Shown here: one piece after another, positions 34,414-42,411 of the stretch | Layout: each line of letters starts with the position of its first letter | Numbering within the stretch: the first letter of the stretch is position 1 | Assembly (NCBI GenBank): GCA_963834135.1 | Contig: CAWIAN010000010.1 | Location: forward strand, 1-64,000 | Length of the DNA: 64,000 nt | Reading direction: 5' to 3' | From: Bog-257 sp963834135 | Lineage (GTDB): Bacteria > Acidobacteriota > Terriglobia > Terriglobales > Acidobacteriaceae | The notes under the pieces: generated by a model | The model's input: the letters and a program-made list of their open reading frames with translations, nothing else | Database searches by the model: none | What the model was told of the DNA's origin: nothing | Translations under genes and position numbers: made by a program

Positions 34414-36015
34414 ATGACGGAACCGGGATCGCGGGTTGGCGACTACGAGATTGTCAAGGAGTTGGGCCACGGAGGTATGGGGCAGGTTTTCCTCGTTCGC
34501 AATCTGATCTCCGACCGCATTGAGGCCATGAAGGTCCTGCTGCCCGACCTGGTCCAGCAAGGCGATCTAGCTAACCGATTTATGCGTGAGATCAAGCTGC
34601 TGGCCAGCCTCGATCATCCCAACATCGCGCAACTCCGGACCGCTTTCACTGCTGACAATCAGTTGGTGATGATTATGGAGTATGTCCAAGGCGACACCCT
34701 GGCCCATCGATTGGAGATGGGGGCCTTCTCGACTGCCGACACTCTGAACTACATCTCCCAGGTCTTGAGTGCGCTCAGCTATGCGCATGCCAAGGGAATC
34801 ATTCATCGCGATATTAAGCCCGCGAATATGATGCTGACGCCGCAGGGCGTGGTCAAGCTGATGGACTTCGGTATCGCGCGCTCAACCACAGACCTGGGCA
34901 TGACCGTTACCGGAACCACCATGGGCTCGCTCGACTATATGTCGCCGGAGCAGGTGAAATCCGAGCTTACGGACGCACGCTCTGACATCTATTCCGTTGG
35001 CGTCTCCATGTACGAGATGGTTACTGGACACCGCATGTTCAGCGCCACCAGCAGCTATTCGGTGATGGAAGCGCACGTGAAGGAAGTTCCCAAATCACCC
35101 ATGGAGGTGCAGCCCTCGGTACCGAAGGGACTAAGCGACCTCATTATGATGGCGGTCGCCAAAGATCCTGCTCAGCGGTTCCAGACCGCGGAAGCTTTCC
35201 GCAACGCGTTGTCGCAGGTGAGCGGTTCAGCCGCAGTGGCTGTGGCAGCGGCGGCAACTCCGCAACCGCATCTTGCGACAGCTTCTACGGCGACACCGAC
35301 GCCGTTCGCGACGCCAGTGGCGACTCCCGCACCAACGCCGGCTCCAGCCTATACGCCCACCCCGGTTCCGGCAGGCGGCGGCGGACGGCACATTGGATGG
35401 ATCGTTGTGGTCGCCATCATAGTGCTTGTGGCGCTGTTTGGCGGAAGCCAGGTTTATCGCACGCACAAGCAGAATGCGGCAGTGGAATCATCGATGCCGA
35501 CTTCCACCACCTCGCCTCCGAGGCCAACGCCGCCGACGGAGGTAACGCCTCCGGCAACGCCACCGAATGTGACGCCGGGCAACGCAACGCCTCCCAACAT
35601 CACTCCGCCCAATGGAACCACTCCCGCACCCGCCAATGCAATGGCGAATAGCGCGCCCCCGCCGCCGCGCAAGACCCCGGCAAATCAAACGCCCAACGCC
35701 CAGCCCATCAACAACGGCCCGACTCCCGAGGAAATTGCGGCTCAGAAGAAGCTGATGGACGATCTGGAAAAACAAGCGGACCAATTAGAGAGTCGAGCGT
35801 CGGCCGTCGAGAGCAGTCTCACGGGACTTGAGCAATCCATGCATCAGAGTGGTCTCGGACTGCGCGGCGACATCGTGGCTTCACGCTCCAACATGCAAAT
35901 CGATCTGAACAAAGCGAAGCAGGCGCTCGATGGAATGGATACCGATCGCGCCCAGCACTTTATGGATTTAGCGAGTCACGAACTGGACAAGCTGGAAGCA
36001 TTTGTTGGCAGATGA
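34414..36015 (+). CDS. Membrane-bound Ser/Thr protein kinase (PknB type)
   Basis: Hanks-type kinase of 533 residues. The kinase domain (about 7-270) is complete: glycine loop ELGHGGMGQVF, lysine in EAMKVLL, catalytic loop IIHRDIKPANMM, DFGIA, and a GSLDYMSPEQ activation segment. An Ala/Pro/Thr-rich linker leads to one transmembrane helix (IGWIVVVAIIVLVALFGG, about 328-345). Outside is a Pro/Thr/Asn-rich stretch and a C-terminal helical region with coiled-coil character (LEKQADQLESRASAVESSL...ALDGMDTDRAQHFMDLA). No PASTA repeats, so the ligand is unknown. GAGGAGGC gives a strong ribosome binding site. Downstream is signal peptidase I after 90 bases. Confidence 0.95.
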   Translation: MTEPGSRVGDYEIVKELGHGGMGQVFLVRNLISDRIEAMKVLLPDLVQQGDLANRFMREIKLLASLDHPNIAQLRTAFTADNQLVMIMEYVQGDTLAHRLEMGAFSTADTLNYISQVLSALSYAHAKGIIHRDIKPANMMLTPQGVVKLMDFGIARSTTDLGMTVTGTTMGSLDYMSPEQVKSELTDARSDIYSVGVSMYEMVTGHRMFSATSSYSVMEAHVKEVPKSPMEVQPSVPKGLSDLIMMAVAKDPAQRFQTAEAFRNALSQVSGSAAVAVAAAATPQPHLATASTATPTPFATPVATPAPTPAPAYTPTPVPAGGGGRHIGWIVVVAIIVLVALFGGSQVYRTHKQNAAVESSMPTSTTSPPRPTPPTEVTPPATPPNVTPGNATPPNITPPNGTTPAPANAMANSAPPPPRKTPANQTPNAQPINNGPTPEEIAAQKKLMDDLEKQADQLESRASAVESSLTGLEQSMHQSGLGLRGDIVASRSNMQIDLNKAKQALDGMDTDRAQHFMDLASHELDKLEAFVGR

Positions 36016-36070
36016 GCAGAAATATGCTCTCGATGGGCAGAATCGGCTTCGTGACCGGAGACGGCGAAAC

Positions 36071-36076
36071 TATAAT
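36071..36076 (+). promoter_or_regulatory. Candidate -10 box for lepB
   Basis: A perfect TATAAT, 27 bases before the lepB start codon, placing the transcription start near 36083. The -35 position (about 36048-36053, TTCGTG) is a weak match, so confidence is limited. Confidence 0.45.
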
Positions 36077-36102
36077 GGACGCTGTCCGTCTAAAGTATTG
36101 AT

Positions 36103-36714
36103 ATGAGTTCGGTTCCCGGGCCACAGACTTCCGTCAGCTCGACACCACCCCGGCAAGCAGATTCTCCCGCACCCGCCGCGGTCGGCGCCCGGCCTTTAAC
36201 GCCGCGGCCCTTTATGGCCGGTTGGCTGCGCGACGTGGTCATCTCTCTGGCCGTATCGGCGTTCTTCATCGTCTTTCTCTATCAACCCGTAAAAGTAGAA
36301 GGCACCAGCATGATGCCCACGCTTCTGGACCAGGAGCGCGTCTTCATCAACAAATTCGTGTACAAGCTGGAGCCTATCGAGCGCGGCGACGTCATTGTCT
36401 TTCGCTATCCGCGCGACCCTTCCAAGAGTTACATCAAGCGCGTGATTGCCGTCGCCGGCGACCGCGTGCGGATCGACGCCGGCGTGGTCTATGTCAACGG
36501 ACGCCGCCTGAGCGAAGACTACGTGCCGCGCATGTACGAGGACGTGCGCTCCTATCCCGAGACGATTGTTCCGCCCCACAGCTACTTTGTGCTGGGTGAC
36601 CATCGCAACCTGTCGAACGACAGCCGCGACTTCGGCACCGTCGATGAGGACTTTATCTACGGCAAAGCGGTCTTCGGGTATTGGCCGGTCGATAAGATGG
36701 GGATGTTGCGGTAG
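36103..36714 (+). CDS. lepB: Signal peptidase I
   Basis: Inner-membrane serine protease of 203 residues that removes signal peptides. A polar Pro-rich N-terminus (about 40 residues) precedes one transmembrane helix (VVISLAVSAFFIVFLY). The catalytic serine is in VEGTSMMPTL and the general-base lysine in SYIKRVIAVAGD. Conserved boxes GDVIVFRYP and VLGDHRNLSNDSRDFG are present, and the protein ends in the usual YGKAVFGYWP region. Size is typical for single-anchor enzymes. Many substrates with signal peptides are encoded in this window. A candidate promoter lies just upstream. Confidence 0.96.
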   Translation: MSSVPGPQTSVSSTPPRQADSPAPAAVGARPLTPRPFMAGWLRDVVISLAVSAFFIVFLYQPVKVEGTSMMPTLLDQERVFINKFVYKLEPIERGDVIVFRYPRDPSKSYIKRVIAVAGDRVRIDAGVVYVNGRRLSEDYVPRMYEDVRSYPETIVPPHSYFVLGDHRNLSNDSRDFGTVDEDFIYGKAVFGYWPVDKMGMLR

Positions 36715-36717
36715 TAC

Positions 36718-36750
36718 GCTTTTCGCCGCTCGCTCTTCGCTTTTCGCGAG
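36718..36750. repeat. CGAAAAGCGAA-type intergenic repeat
   Basis: A tandem, GC-rich sequence built from CGCTTTTCGC units between lepB and the next gene. The same motif recurs as an inverted pair at 57432-57452 and 57502-57529. Confidence 0.5.
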
Positions 36751-36792
36751 ACGCTACCATGTTGGCTGCGGCAATCTCTTCACAGAGGGAAC

Positions 36793-37092
36793 ATGCGTAA
36801 AGGATCAATTTTCGTGATCGCGTTGTTGCTCCTGGCGCAGTGCGTTGGCCAACAGCCGAAGCACAGCGTCACCGTGGCGGGATGCGTGATGAACGTGAAT
36901 GGAGAATTCCATCTGCTCACTCGCGACAAGACCTACGTGCTGAAGGGGAAGCACGACACGCTGCTAGGCTACAGCGGCAAACAGGTCGAGATTATAGGGA
37001 CTACCGACGCGGGCAACGCATCGTCACCGCAGGGCGTTCCTGTCGTGCTCCACATCCTCAAGCTGAAGAAGGTCGCCGATTTTTGTCAATGA
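36793..37092 (+). CDS. Small secreted protein of unknown function
   Basis: Exported protein of 99 residues. Signal peptide MRKGSIFVIALLLLAQCVGQ (cleavage about residue 20), then a small beta-barrel-like domain with the pattern TVAGCVMNVNGEFHLLTRDKTYVLKGKHDTLLGYSGKQVEIIG, resembling OB-type small secreted domains annotated as DUF5818-like in this phylum (tentative). Two cysteines (residue 31 and the last but one) could pair. GAGGGAAC is a good ribosome binding site before the ATG. Convergent with the cold shock gene. Confidence 0.72.
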   Translation: MRKGSIFVIALLLLAQCVGQQPKHSVTVAGCVMNVNGEFHLLTRDKTYVLKGKHDTLLGYSGKQVEIIGTTDAGNASSPQGVPVVLHILKLKKVADFCQ

Positions 37093-37225
37093 AGCGCTAA
37101 CACTCCAAAGACGTAACTTGCGATCTCGCTGATTACAACAGTTGGGGGCTGGGCGGAGACGCTGCTGGACAGCTTCGACGCCACGGATGGAGCTGGCGTA
37201 ACATCCCGATTACACAAGTTAAGGC

Positions 37226-37261
37226 GAGTGCCCGATTATGCTTTCGAATATCCGGGCACTC
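37226..37261. terminator. Candidate terminator hairpin between convergent genes
   Basis: GAGTGCCCG (37226-37234) pairs perfectly with CGGGCACTC (37253-37261) around an 18-base loop. Just downstream of the cold-shock stop (37272). No T-run on either side, so it may act as an mRNA end-stabiliser rather than an intrinsic terminator. Confidence 0.5.
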
Positions 37262-37271
37262 CACAGCCAGT

Positions 37272-37472
37272 TTAGACAGCCTGAACGTTCTCTGCCTGTA
37301 AACCCTTGGGGCCTTTGGTGACGGCAAACTGCACCCTCTGACCTTCTTGCAAGCTGCGAAAGCCGCCAGCTTGAATGGCTGAGAAGTGTACGAAAACGTC
37401 TTCGCCGTTTTCACGTGAAATGAAGCCAAAACCTTTGGCGTCGTTGAACCACTTAACTGTTCCTTGTTCCAT
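37272..37472 (-). CDS. cspA: Cold shock protein (CspA family)
   Basis: Single-stranded nucleic acid binding protein of 66 residues with a CSD/OB fold. Both RNA-binding motifs are intact: KGFGFI (RNP1) and VFVHF (RNP2), and the whole length is the standard cold shock domain, MEQGTVKWFNDAKGFGFI... to ...AENVQAV. The ATG at 37472 has GCAGGAGC upstream; the frame is open to 37523 but this part belongs to the leader. The 5' leader is long and contains an anti-Shine-Dalgarno sequence (see the separate entries), suggesting control at the RNA level, as known for cspA of E. coli. Confidence 0.97.
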   Translation of the reverse strand: MEQGTVKWFNDAKGFGFISRENGEDVFVHFSAIQAGGFRSLQEGQRVQFAVTKGPKGLQAENVQAV

Positions 37473-37526
37473 ATTGATGCTCCTGCTTTTTTTGAATTTC
37501 TGCTGAGGAAGAATCGCTGCCACGAG

Positions 37527-37536
37527 AAAGGAGGTG
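37527..37536 (-). promoter_or_regulatory. Anti-Shine-Dalgarno element in cspA leader
   Basis: The cspA transcript contains CACCUCCUUU, identical to the 3' end of 16S rRNA, 40 bases upstream of its own ribosome binding site GCAGGAGC (37479-37486). CUCCU and AGGAG can pair, which could hide the binding site. Pairing is seen in sequence; regulation is inferred. Confidence 0.45.
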
Positions 37537-37593
37537 ACGCTTGCTTGGCGGAACCGACTATCAACTGGGGTGAATCAAACTGAGCTCGGAATC

Positions 37594-37599
37594 ATTATA
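37594..37599 (-). promoter_or_regulatory. Candidate -10 box for cspA
   Basis: A perfect TATAAT on the minus strand. Transcription would begin near 37587, giving a leader of about 115 bases, close to the long leaders of cold shock genes. The -35 region is not clear. Confidence 0.5.
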
Positions 37600-37649
37600 C
37601 TGTGCCAAAGCTCGATTTGGCTCAGCATCTTTGGTTCCTTCAGTATTAG

Positions 37650-38696
37650 CTAGTTCAGAAAGAACCTCGTATACAAAGTGTCTCGCTGCGCCGGTCGGAA
37701 TCCTGCGTCGCGAATGATGCGCCGCAGCTCTTCCTCGGTCGTGCAGTTGCGCACCCCGGCGGCGCGCACCACGTTCTCCTCGATCATCACCGAACCCACA
37801 TCGTTGCCGCCGAAGCGCAAGCCGGTTTGGCAGACTTTCAATCCCTGCGTCACCCAGCTCGACTGAACGTTCTCGAAGTTGCTGAGGAAGAGGCGTGCGA
37901 TGGCCAGCGTCTTCAGATACTCCACCGCCGTCGCCTCATCCCATCCTCGGCCGCCGAGTGCCGTGTTCTGCGGCTGGAATGACCACGGAATGAACGCCGT
38001 GAATCCACCAGTCTCTTCTTGAAGATCGTAGACCGCCTGGAAATGGTTGATGCGGTTCTCGTAGTTCTCGCCGACGCCGAACATCATCGTGGCTGTAGTT
38101 CGCATGCCTAACTTGTGCGCGGTGCGATGAACATTCAGCCAATCTTCGGTCAGGCACTTCAGGCGCGCGATCTTGTAGCGAACTTCATCGTCGAGAATCT
38201 CGGCGCCGCCTCCCGGGATCGAATCCAATCCGGCCGCACGCAGGCGCCGAATCGTCTCCTCGATGCTCAAGCCGCTGACCTCGGCGATGCAGATGACCTC
38301 TGAGGCCGAGAAGCAATGCAGGTGCACCTGAGGGAAGCGCTGCTTCAATCCGCTCAGCATCACCTCATACCAGTCGATCTTCAGGTCGGGATGCAGTCCG
38401 CCCTGCAACAACACGCCGGTGCCGCCCAATTCCACCGTCTCCTGCACCTTGTCGTAAATCGTCTCCAGGTCGAGGATGTAACCTTCCTTCGCCAGCTTGC
38501 CCTTCAACGGACGGTAAAAAGCGCAGAAGGTGCAGTACTCGGTACAGAAGTTGGTGTAGTTGATATTGCGATCGATGATGTAGGTGACGACGCCTTCAGG
38601 ATGCAGTTTGCGGCGCAGGGCGTCGGCTTCCATGCCGATGCCGATCAGGTCGTCGGAGCGATACATGTCCAGCGCTTGGGCTTTTGTAAGAGACAT
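37650..38696 (-). CDS. mqnC: Cyclic dehypoxanthinyl futalosine synthase MqnC
   Basis: Radical SAM enzyme of 348 residues in the futalosine route to menaquinone; it cyclises dehypoxanthine futalosine. The SAM cluster motif is NFCTEYCTFCAFYR (CxxxCxxC, near residue 55). Other family segments are HPEGVVTYIIDRNINYTN, GVLLQGGLHPDLKIDWYE, DSIPGGGAEILDDEVR, TTATMMFGVGE and FIPWSFQPQNT. It ends RDTLYTRFFLN, as usual. I placed the start at the ATG at 38696; a GTG at 38705 would add three residues. A perfect 14-base palindrome (38706-38719) lies immediately upstream. mqnA is 4 kb away on the same strand. Confidence 0.95.
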   Translation of the reverse strand: MSLTKAQALDMYRSDDLIGIGMEADALRRKLHPEGVVTYIIDRNINYTNFCTEYCTFCAFYRPLKGKLAKEGYILDLETIYDKVQETVELGGTGVLLQGGLHPDLKIDWYEVMLSGLKQRFPQVHLHCFSASEVICIAEVSGLSIEETIRRLRAAGLDSIPGGGAEILDDEVRYKIARLKCLTEDWLNVHRTAHKLGMRTTATMMFGVGENYENRINHFQAVYDLQEETGGFTAFIPWSFQPQNTALGGRGWDEATAVEYLKTLAIARLFLSNFENVQSSWVTQGLKVCQTGLRFGGNDVGSVMIEENVVRAAGVRNCTTEEELRRIIRDAGFRPAQRDTLYTRFFLN

Positions 38697-38705
38697 AGAA
38701 GGCAC

Positions 38706-38719
38706 GGGGTTGCAACCCC
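38706..38719. promoter_or_regulatory. Perfect palindrome before mqnC
   Basis: GGGGTTGCAACCCC is a perfect 14-base palindrome ending nine bases before the mqnC ATG, where a ribosome binding site would be expected. It could be an operator, a translation-blocking hairpin or a copy of a dispersed repeat. Confidence 0.35.
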
Positions 38720-38908
38720 ACTGCTTATTCTAGCGTTCTGACACTGTAAGGGAAAGTGTCTGGCCTCGACTCGTTGCCCGGAAGGCGGCGATGCGCAACA
38801 ATGTTGTCTGGCTTGAGTTTATAACTGCATTGGTTTGTTGGCCCAGAGTCTCGCAGATTTGCTTCGGCCAGGCGAGCCTGCAATGAAATACGGTGAAAGA
38901 GGCGGAAG

Positions 38909-39421
38909 ATGAAGTTGCGAACTTCTCATGTACGACTGCGCGCTACGCGAGCCCTGGCGAGCGCATTGCTTCTAACCCTTCCATTACCGATGTGGGCCAC
39001 CCTGGGCGATAACGCGTCCTCGGTATTGACGGACCAGGCCCGCATGAAAGGTACCGTGCGCAGCGTCGACAATCGAACTTACGTCGTCCACGAAATCACA
39101 GCGACCTCTGGCGCAAAGGTACGCGAGTTCGTGACACCAGGCGGCGCGGTATTCGGTGTCGCCTGGGAAGGGCAGCAGCCCCCTGATTTGCAGCAGTTGC
39201 TGGGACCCTACTATCAGCAAGCCAAGCAAGCTCGTCAGGCGCAGGCGCAACTCGCGCAGCAGAATGCCGCGCAGCAGACTCCACGTGCACACCGCGCTCC
39301 GGTCGCCGTCGATACTCCTGGACTGGTGCTCTACGAAGCCGGCCATACGCGCAGCTTCCACGGAGCAGCTTACATCCCACAACTCGTACCGCAAGGCGTT
39401 CAGGCCAGCGACATCCGCTAG
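38909..39421 (+). CDS. DUF2844 family exported protein
   Basis: Exported protein of 170 residues in the DUF2844 family. A signal peptide ends near LPMWATLGD. The conserved segment YVVHEITATSGAKVREFVTPGGAVFGVAWEG (residues about 52-85) is the core of the family, followed by a Gln/Ala-rich stretch with helical character and a C-terminal GHTRSFHGAAYIPQLVPQGV motif. It lies 14 bases upstream of a DUF3443 gene. These two families are known to occur together, so they are probably functionally linked, but the function is unknown. Confidence 0.85.
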   Translation: MKLRTSHVRLRATRALASALLLTLPLPMWATLGDNASSVLTDQARMKGTVRSVDNRTYVVHEITATSGAKVREFVTPGGAVFGVAWEGQQPPDLQQLLGPYYQQAKQARQAQAQLAQQNAAQQTPRAHRAPVAVDTPGLVLYEAGHTRSFHGAAYIPQLVPQGVQASDIR

Positions 39422-39435
39422 CAGGGAGGATCATC

Positions 39436-40959
39436 GTGCGCAAAGTCGGGCTTTTTCTTGTTTTGACGAATGTGCTCTGGATGGCTGCCTGCGGTAGCAG
39501 TGGCGGCGGATCCAACACTACCCCAACCATCACGGCCGTCAGTGTGACTTGCTCGCCCTCTTCCGTCACCTCAGGAGGAATAAGCCAGTGTTCGGCGGCG
39601 GTATCCGGTACCGGAAATTTTAGTTCGAGCGTCACTTGGGCTACTTCTGCGGGGAACGTTGATTCCTCTGGCCTGTTGAGCGCGCCTCAAGTGACCACGA
39701 GTCTGGTCGTGACCTTGACCGCGACCTCCACAGAAGATACGACGAAGTCAGGTACAGCTACAGTGACGGTTAACCCTGGCACGACAGCGAACAATGTCGC
39801 CCCGCTGATTGTTGACTCCGGCCCTTCGGGGTTGTCGGAAGCCAATATCGCGTATGCGACGATCACGGTCTGCGCCCCGGGAAGCGTTCCCCCCAGTTCA
39901 AATTGTCAGAACATCGATCACGTGCAGGTCGACACCGGATCGTCCGGGTTACGAATTCCATCCAGCGTGCTGACCGTTTCCCTGCCTCAGAGCAGCGACT
40001 CCAGCGGGAATCCACTGGACGAGTGCCTCATATTCCTGGACGGCTACGTCTGGGGGCCAGTGGTCACGGCGGACATCTACATCGCTGGAGAAAAGGCCGG
40101 CAGCACGCCGGTGCAGATGACAATTGCCGATAGCGGTTCACCGGGTGTGCCCAGCAGTTGTTCCAGTCAGACCACCGGCTCGAACGAAGGCGGAAGCGCC
40201 AGCGATCTTGGCGCTAACGGATTGATCGGAGTCGGTTTCTTCCAGCAGGATTGCGGTTTATATTGCACTTCACAAAATGGTCAGATTCCCGATTGGTACT
40301 ATGACTGCCCGAGCTCGGGCTGCAGTCCGACCTACGCCACGCTTACTCAACAGGTCACAAATCCAGTAGTCCTGTTCAGCGGCGACAACAACGGAGTTCT
40401 GGTTCAGTTGCCCTCGGTACCTGACGGTGGCTCGCAGAATGTGCCCGGGTCGCTGATCTTTGGCATCGGAACGCAATCGAACAACGGACTGGGGAATGCC
40501 ACCATTTACCAGGTGCCCGACGAAAACAGTAGTACCAACAATCTCGGCGACATCATCACAACGTACAACGGACAGGCGTACAACCTGAGCTTTATCGACA
40601 GCGGTTCGAACGGACTGTTCTTCCTCGATACCAGTCTCACGGGTATAGCTACGTGTTCCGGACAAGACTCCGACTGGTATTGTCCCTCGAACTCACCAGA
40701 CAATTTGACTGCTACTAACCAGGGACAGAACGACAACCAGCAGCCCACGGGAAGTGCGGTCGCGGTCAATTTCGCAGTTGAGAATGCCGACAACCTGTTC
40801 CAGTCCAACAACACAGCTTGGAGTACGCTGGGCGGCCCATACACGCCTCCTCCAGTGCAGTTCGATTGGGGATTGCCCTTCTTCTTTGGACGCAACGTTT
40901 TCGTGGCGATCGACCAGAAGAGTACTCCGGCGCAAACCGGTCCCTACGTGGCCTATTAG
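39436..40959 (+). CDS. DUF3443 family lipoprotein with two aspartyl-protease-like motifs
   Basis: Predicted lipoprotein of 507 residues, starting with GTG after GGGAGGATCATC. The lipobox is WMAACG (Cys near residue 19). Residues 25-115 form an Ig-like (BIG2-type) domain. The rest is the DUF3443 domain, including HVQVDTGSSGLRIP (Asp near residue 173) and LSFIDSGSNGLFFLD (Asp near residue 387). The DTGS/DSGS pair about 210 residues apart resembles the two catalytic aspartates of pepsin-like proteases. Many Cys residues in between suggest disulfides. Translation is probably coupled with the DUF2844 gene just upstream. A hairpin follows. Protease activity is inference. Confidence 0.87.
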   Translation: MRKVGLFLVLTNVLWMAACGSSGGGSNTTPTITAVSVTCSPSSVTSGGISQCSAAVSGTGNFSSSVTWATSAGNVDSSGLLSAPQVTTSLVVTLTATSTEDTTKSGTATVTVNPGTTANNVAPLIVDSGPSGLSEANIAYATITVCAPGSVPPSSNCQNIDHVQVDTGSSGLRIPSSVLTVSLPQSSDSSGNPLDECLIFLDGYVWGPVVTADIYIAGEKAGSTPVQMTIADSGSPGVPSSCSSQTTGSNEGGSASDLGANGLIGVGFFQQDCGLYCTSQNGQIPDWYYDCPSSGCSPTYATLTQQVTNPVVLFSGDNNGVLVQLPSVPDGGSQNVPGSLIFGIGTQSNNGLGNATIYQVPDENSSTNNLGDIITTYNGQAYNLSFIDSGSNGLFFLDTSLTGIATCSGQDSDWYCPSNSPDNLTATNQGQNDNQQPTGSAVAVNFAVENADNLFQSNNTAWSTLGGPYTPPPVQFDWGLPFFFGRNVFVAIDQKSTPAQTGPYVAY

Positions 40960-40981
40960 CGAATGGTCGTCTTCAGTGAAG

Positions 40982-41005
40982 GCCGGGCTTCTACGGGAGC
41001 CCGGC
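40982..41005 (+). terminator. Candidate terminator hairpin after DUF3443 gene
   Basis: Stem GCCGGGCT/AGCCCGGC of eight base pairs with loop TCTACGGG, 22 bases after the stop. Lacks a clear T-run. Confidence 0.5.
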
Positions 41006-41163
41006 TGCACCTACCCTCCGGTGTCTCACATCTGATTAGCTGCAGTTAACTCCTTGCAATTAACTGAGTTTTGTACTCGTTTCAAGCGACTTTGTTCCAG
41101 ACCGCTTCACGCGACCGAAAAGCCCCTTCTGCATCTAATTAACAGAGGTTAACCAAGAGGATT

Positions 41164-42198
41164 ATGAAGCTGTCAGGGGTCAAGCTGATTGCGAGTTTGT
41201 TCCTGGCAACGATTCTGTCTGCGCCCGCATGGGGCGCGACTCCAGCGCTGCCAGGAACGTTGAATTACGTCGAAGGGCAGGCTTCCATCGGTGACCAAAC
41301 CTTGAATGCAAAGTCTGTCGGATCGGTGAACCTCGAGGCCGGTCAGACTCTGAGTACCGCCGCGGGCAAGGCAGAAGTGCTGCTTACGCCGGGAGTGTTC
41401 TTCCGGCTCGGAGATGATAGTGCGGCAACGCTCATCTCTCCCAGTCTGACAAACACGGAAATATCGTTGGCCAAGGGCCACGCGATGGTCGAAGTCGACA
41501 ATATCCATAAGGACAATTTGCTGCGCGTGCAAACGGACGGTGCAACCACCCAGTTGTTGAAGACCGGCATTTACGAATTTGACGCGACTAACGGTGCGGT
41601 TCGGGTCTATAAGGGTGAAGCTCTGGTCCAGGACGGCGATCGCCAAACGAATGTCAAAGGCGGGCATCAACTCGTTCTGGCTAACGGGACAATTGATGAC
41701 AAGTTGAAGACCACAAAGTTCGATGAAACCGAGTACAAGGATAGCGACCTGTACCGGTTCAGCAATCTGCGGTCAGAGTACCTGTCCGAAGCGAATGTGG
41801 ACGCCGCTAGTCTCTATTGGCCTGGTAGCGCGGGCTGGATCGGCGCTGGGTGGTATTGGGATAACGCGTTCTGGGGCTATACCTGGATTCCCGGTGCCGG
41901 CTTCTTCGGAGGCCCGTTTGGCTGGGGCTTCTACTCGCCTTTGTGGGTCGGCTACGCGCCGTATTACTACGGCTATCCCTACGGTTATTACCGGGGTCGC
42001 CCCTGGGCCGGCGGATACCGTGCGAACGGCAGCGGACATCGCCCGTATGTAACTGCCGCTCGCCCCGGTTATCTCGGACATCCGCAGGGATTTAGCGGGC
42101 CTTCACATGCCGCTGTTGGCGCATCTCACTTTGGTGTGATAAGCGGAGGTGGCTTCCATGGCGGCGGATTCAGTGGGGGCGGAGGTTTCCATCGCTGA
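41164..42198 (+). CDS. FecR-domain exported protein with Tyr/Gly-rich tail
   Basis: Exported protein of 344 residues. A signal peptide (to about PAWGATPA) is followed by a FecR-like domain (residues 30-180) with typical VEGQASIGDQ, LSTAAGKAEVLLTPGVFFRLGDDSAATL and GIYEFDATNGAVRVYKGEALV segments. The last 140 residues are Trp/Tyr/Gly/Pro-rich (WIGAGWYWDNAFWGYTWIPG, YYYGYPYGYYRG) and end in Gly/His repeats. It has no transmembrane anchor or anti-sigma domain, so it is not a classical FecR signal transducer and is more likely an envelope structural protein. AGAGGATT gives the ribosome binding site. A strong terminator follows. Confidence 0.84.
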   Translation: MKLSGVKLIASLFLATILSAPAWGATPALPGTLNYVEGQASIGDQTLNAKSVGSVNLEAGQTLSTAAGKAEVLLTPGVFFRLGDDSAATLISPSLTNTEISLAKGHAMVEVDNIHKDNLLRVQTDGATTQLLKTGIYEFDATNGAVRVYKGEALVQDGDRQTNVKGGHQLVLANGTIDDKLKTTKFDETEYKDSDLYRFSNLRSEYLSEANVDAASLYWPGSAGWIGAGWYWDNAFWGYTWIPGAGFFGGPFGWGFYSPLWVGYAPYYYGYPYGYYRGRPWAGGYRANGSGHRPYVTAARPGYLGHPQGFSGPSHAAVGASHFGVISGGGFHGGGFSGGGGFHR

Positions 42199-42232
42199 TA
42201 TCTGAGCAGTGACAGCGCAGTGCAGCATGGAC

Positions 42233-42263
42233 GCGGGGCTTTCCTTAGCCCCGCTTTTATTTT
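42233..42263 (+). terminator. Rho-independent terminator after FecR-like gene
   Basis: Stem GCGGGGCT/AGCCCCGC (eight base pairs, loop TTCCTT) followed by TTTTATTTT. Confidence 0.92.
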
Positions 42264-42411
42264 GCGCGGACTTCGGGGCGAGCCCAGAGCCAGCGCCGTT
42301 TCTATTCGTACTATTCACCGGCAATTCACAGCCTCGCAACCCGAGCGCAATCATTGCACCGCACAATGCTCGGCAGATTCGTTGTCAAGTTTCGAGTGAA
42401 AGGAAAAATAC

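Noticed and set aside
37527..37537. AAAGGAGGTGA on the plus strand as a ribosome binding site
   Set aside because: Only a ten-codon TTG frame follows. Its meaning is on the other strand, as an anti-SD sequence in the csp leader.
37133..37564. 143-codon minus-strand frame overlapping the cold shock gene
   Set aside because: It covers the whole csp gene in another frame; the CSD protein is unmistakable.
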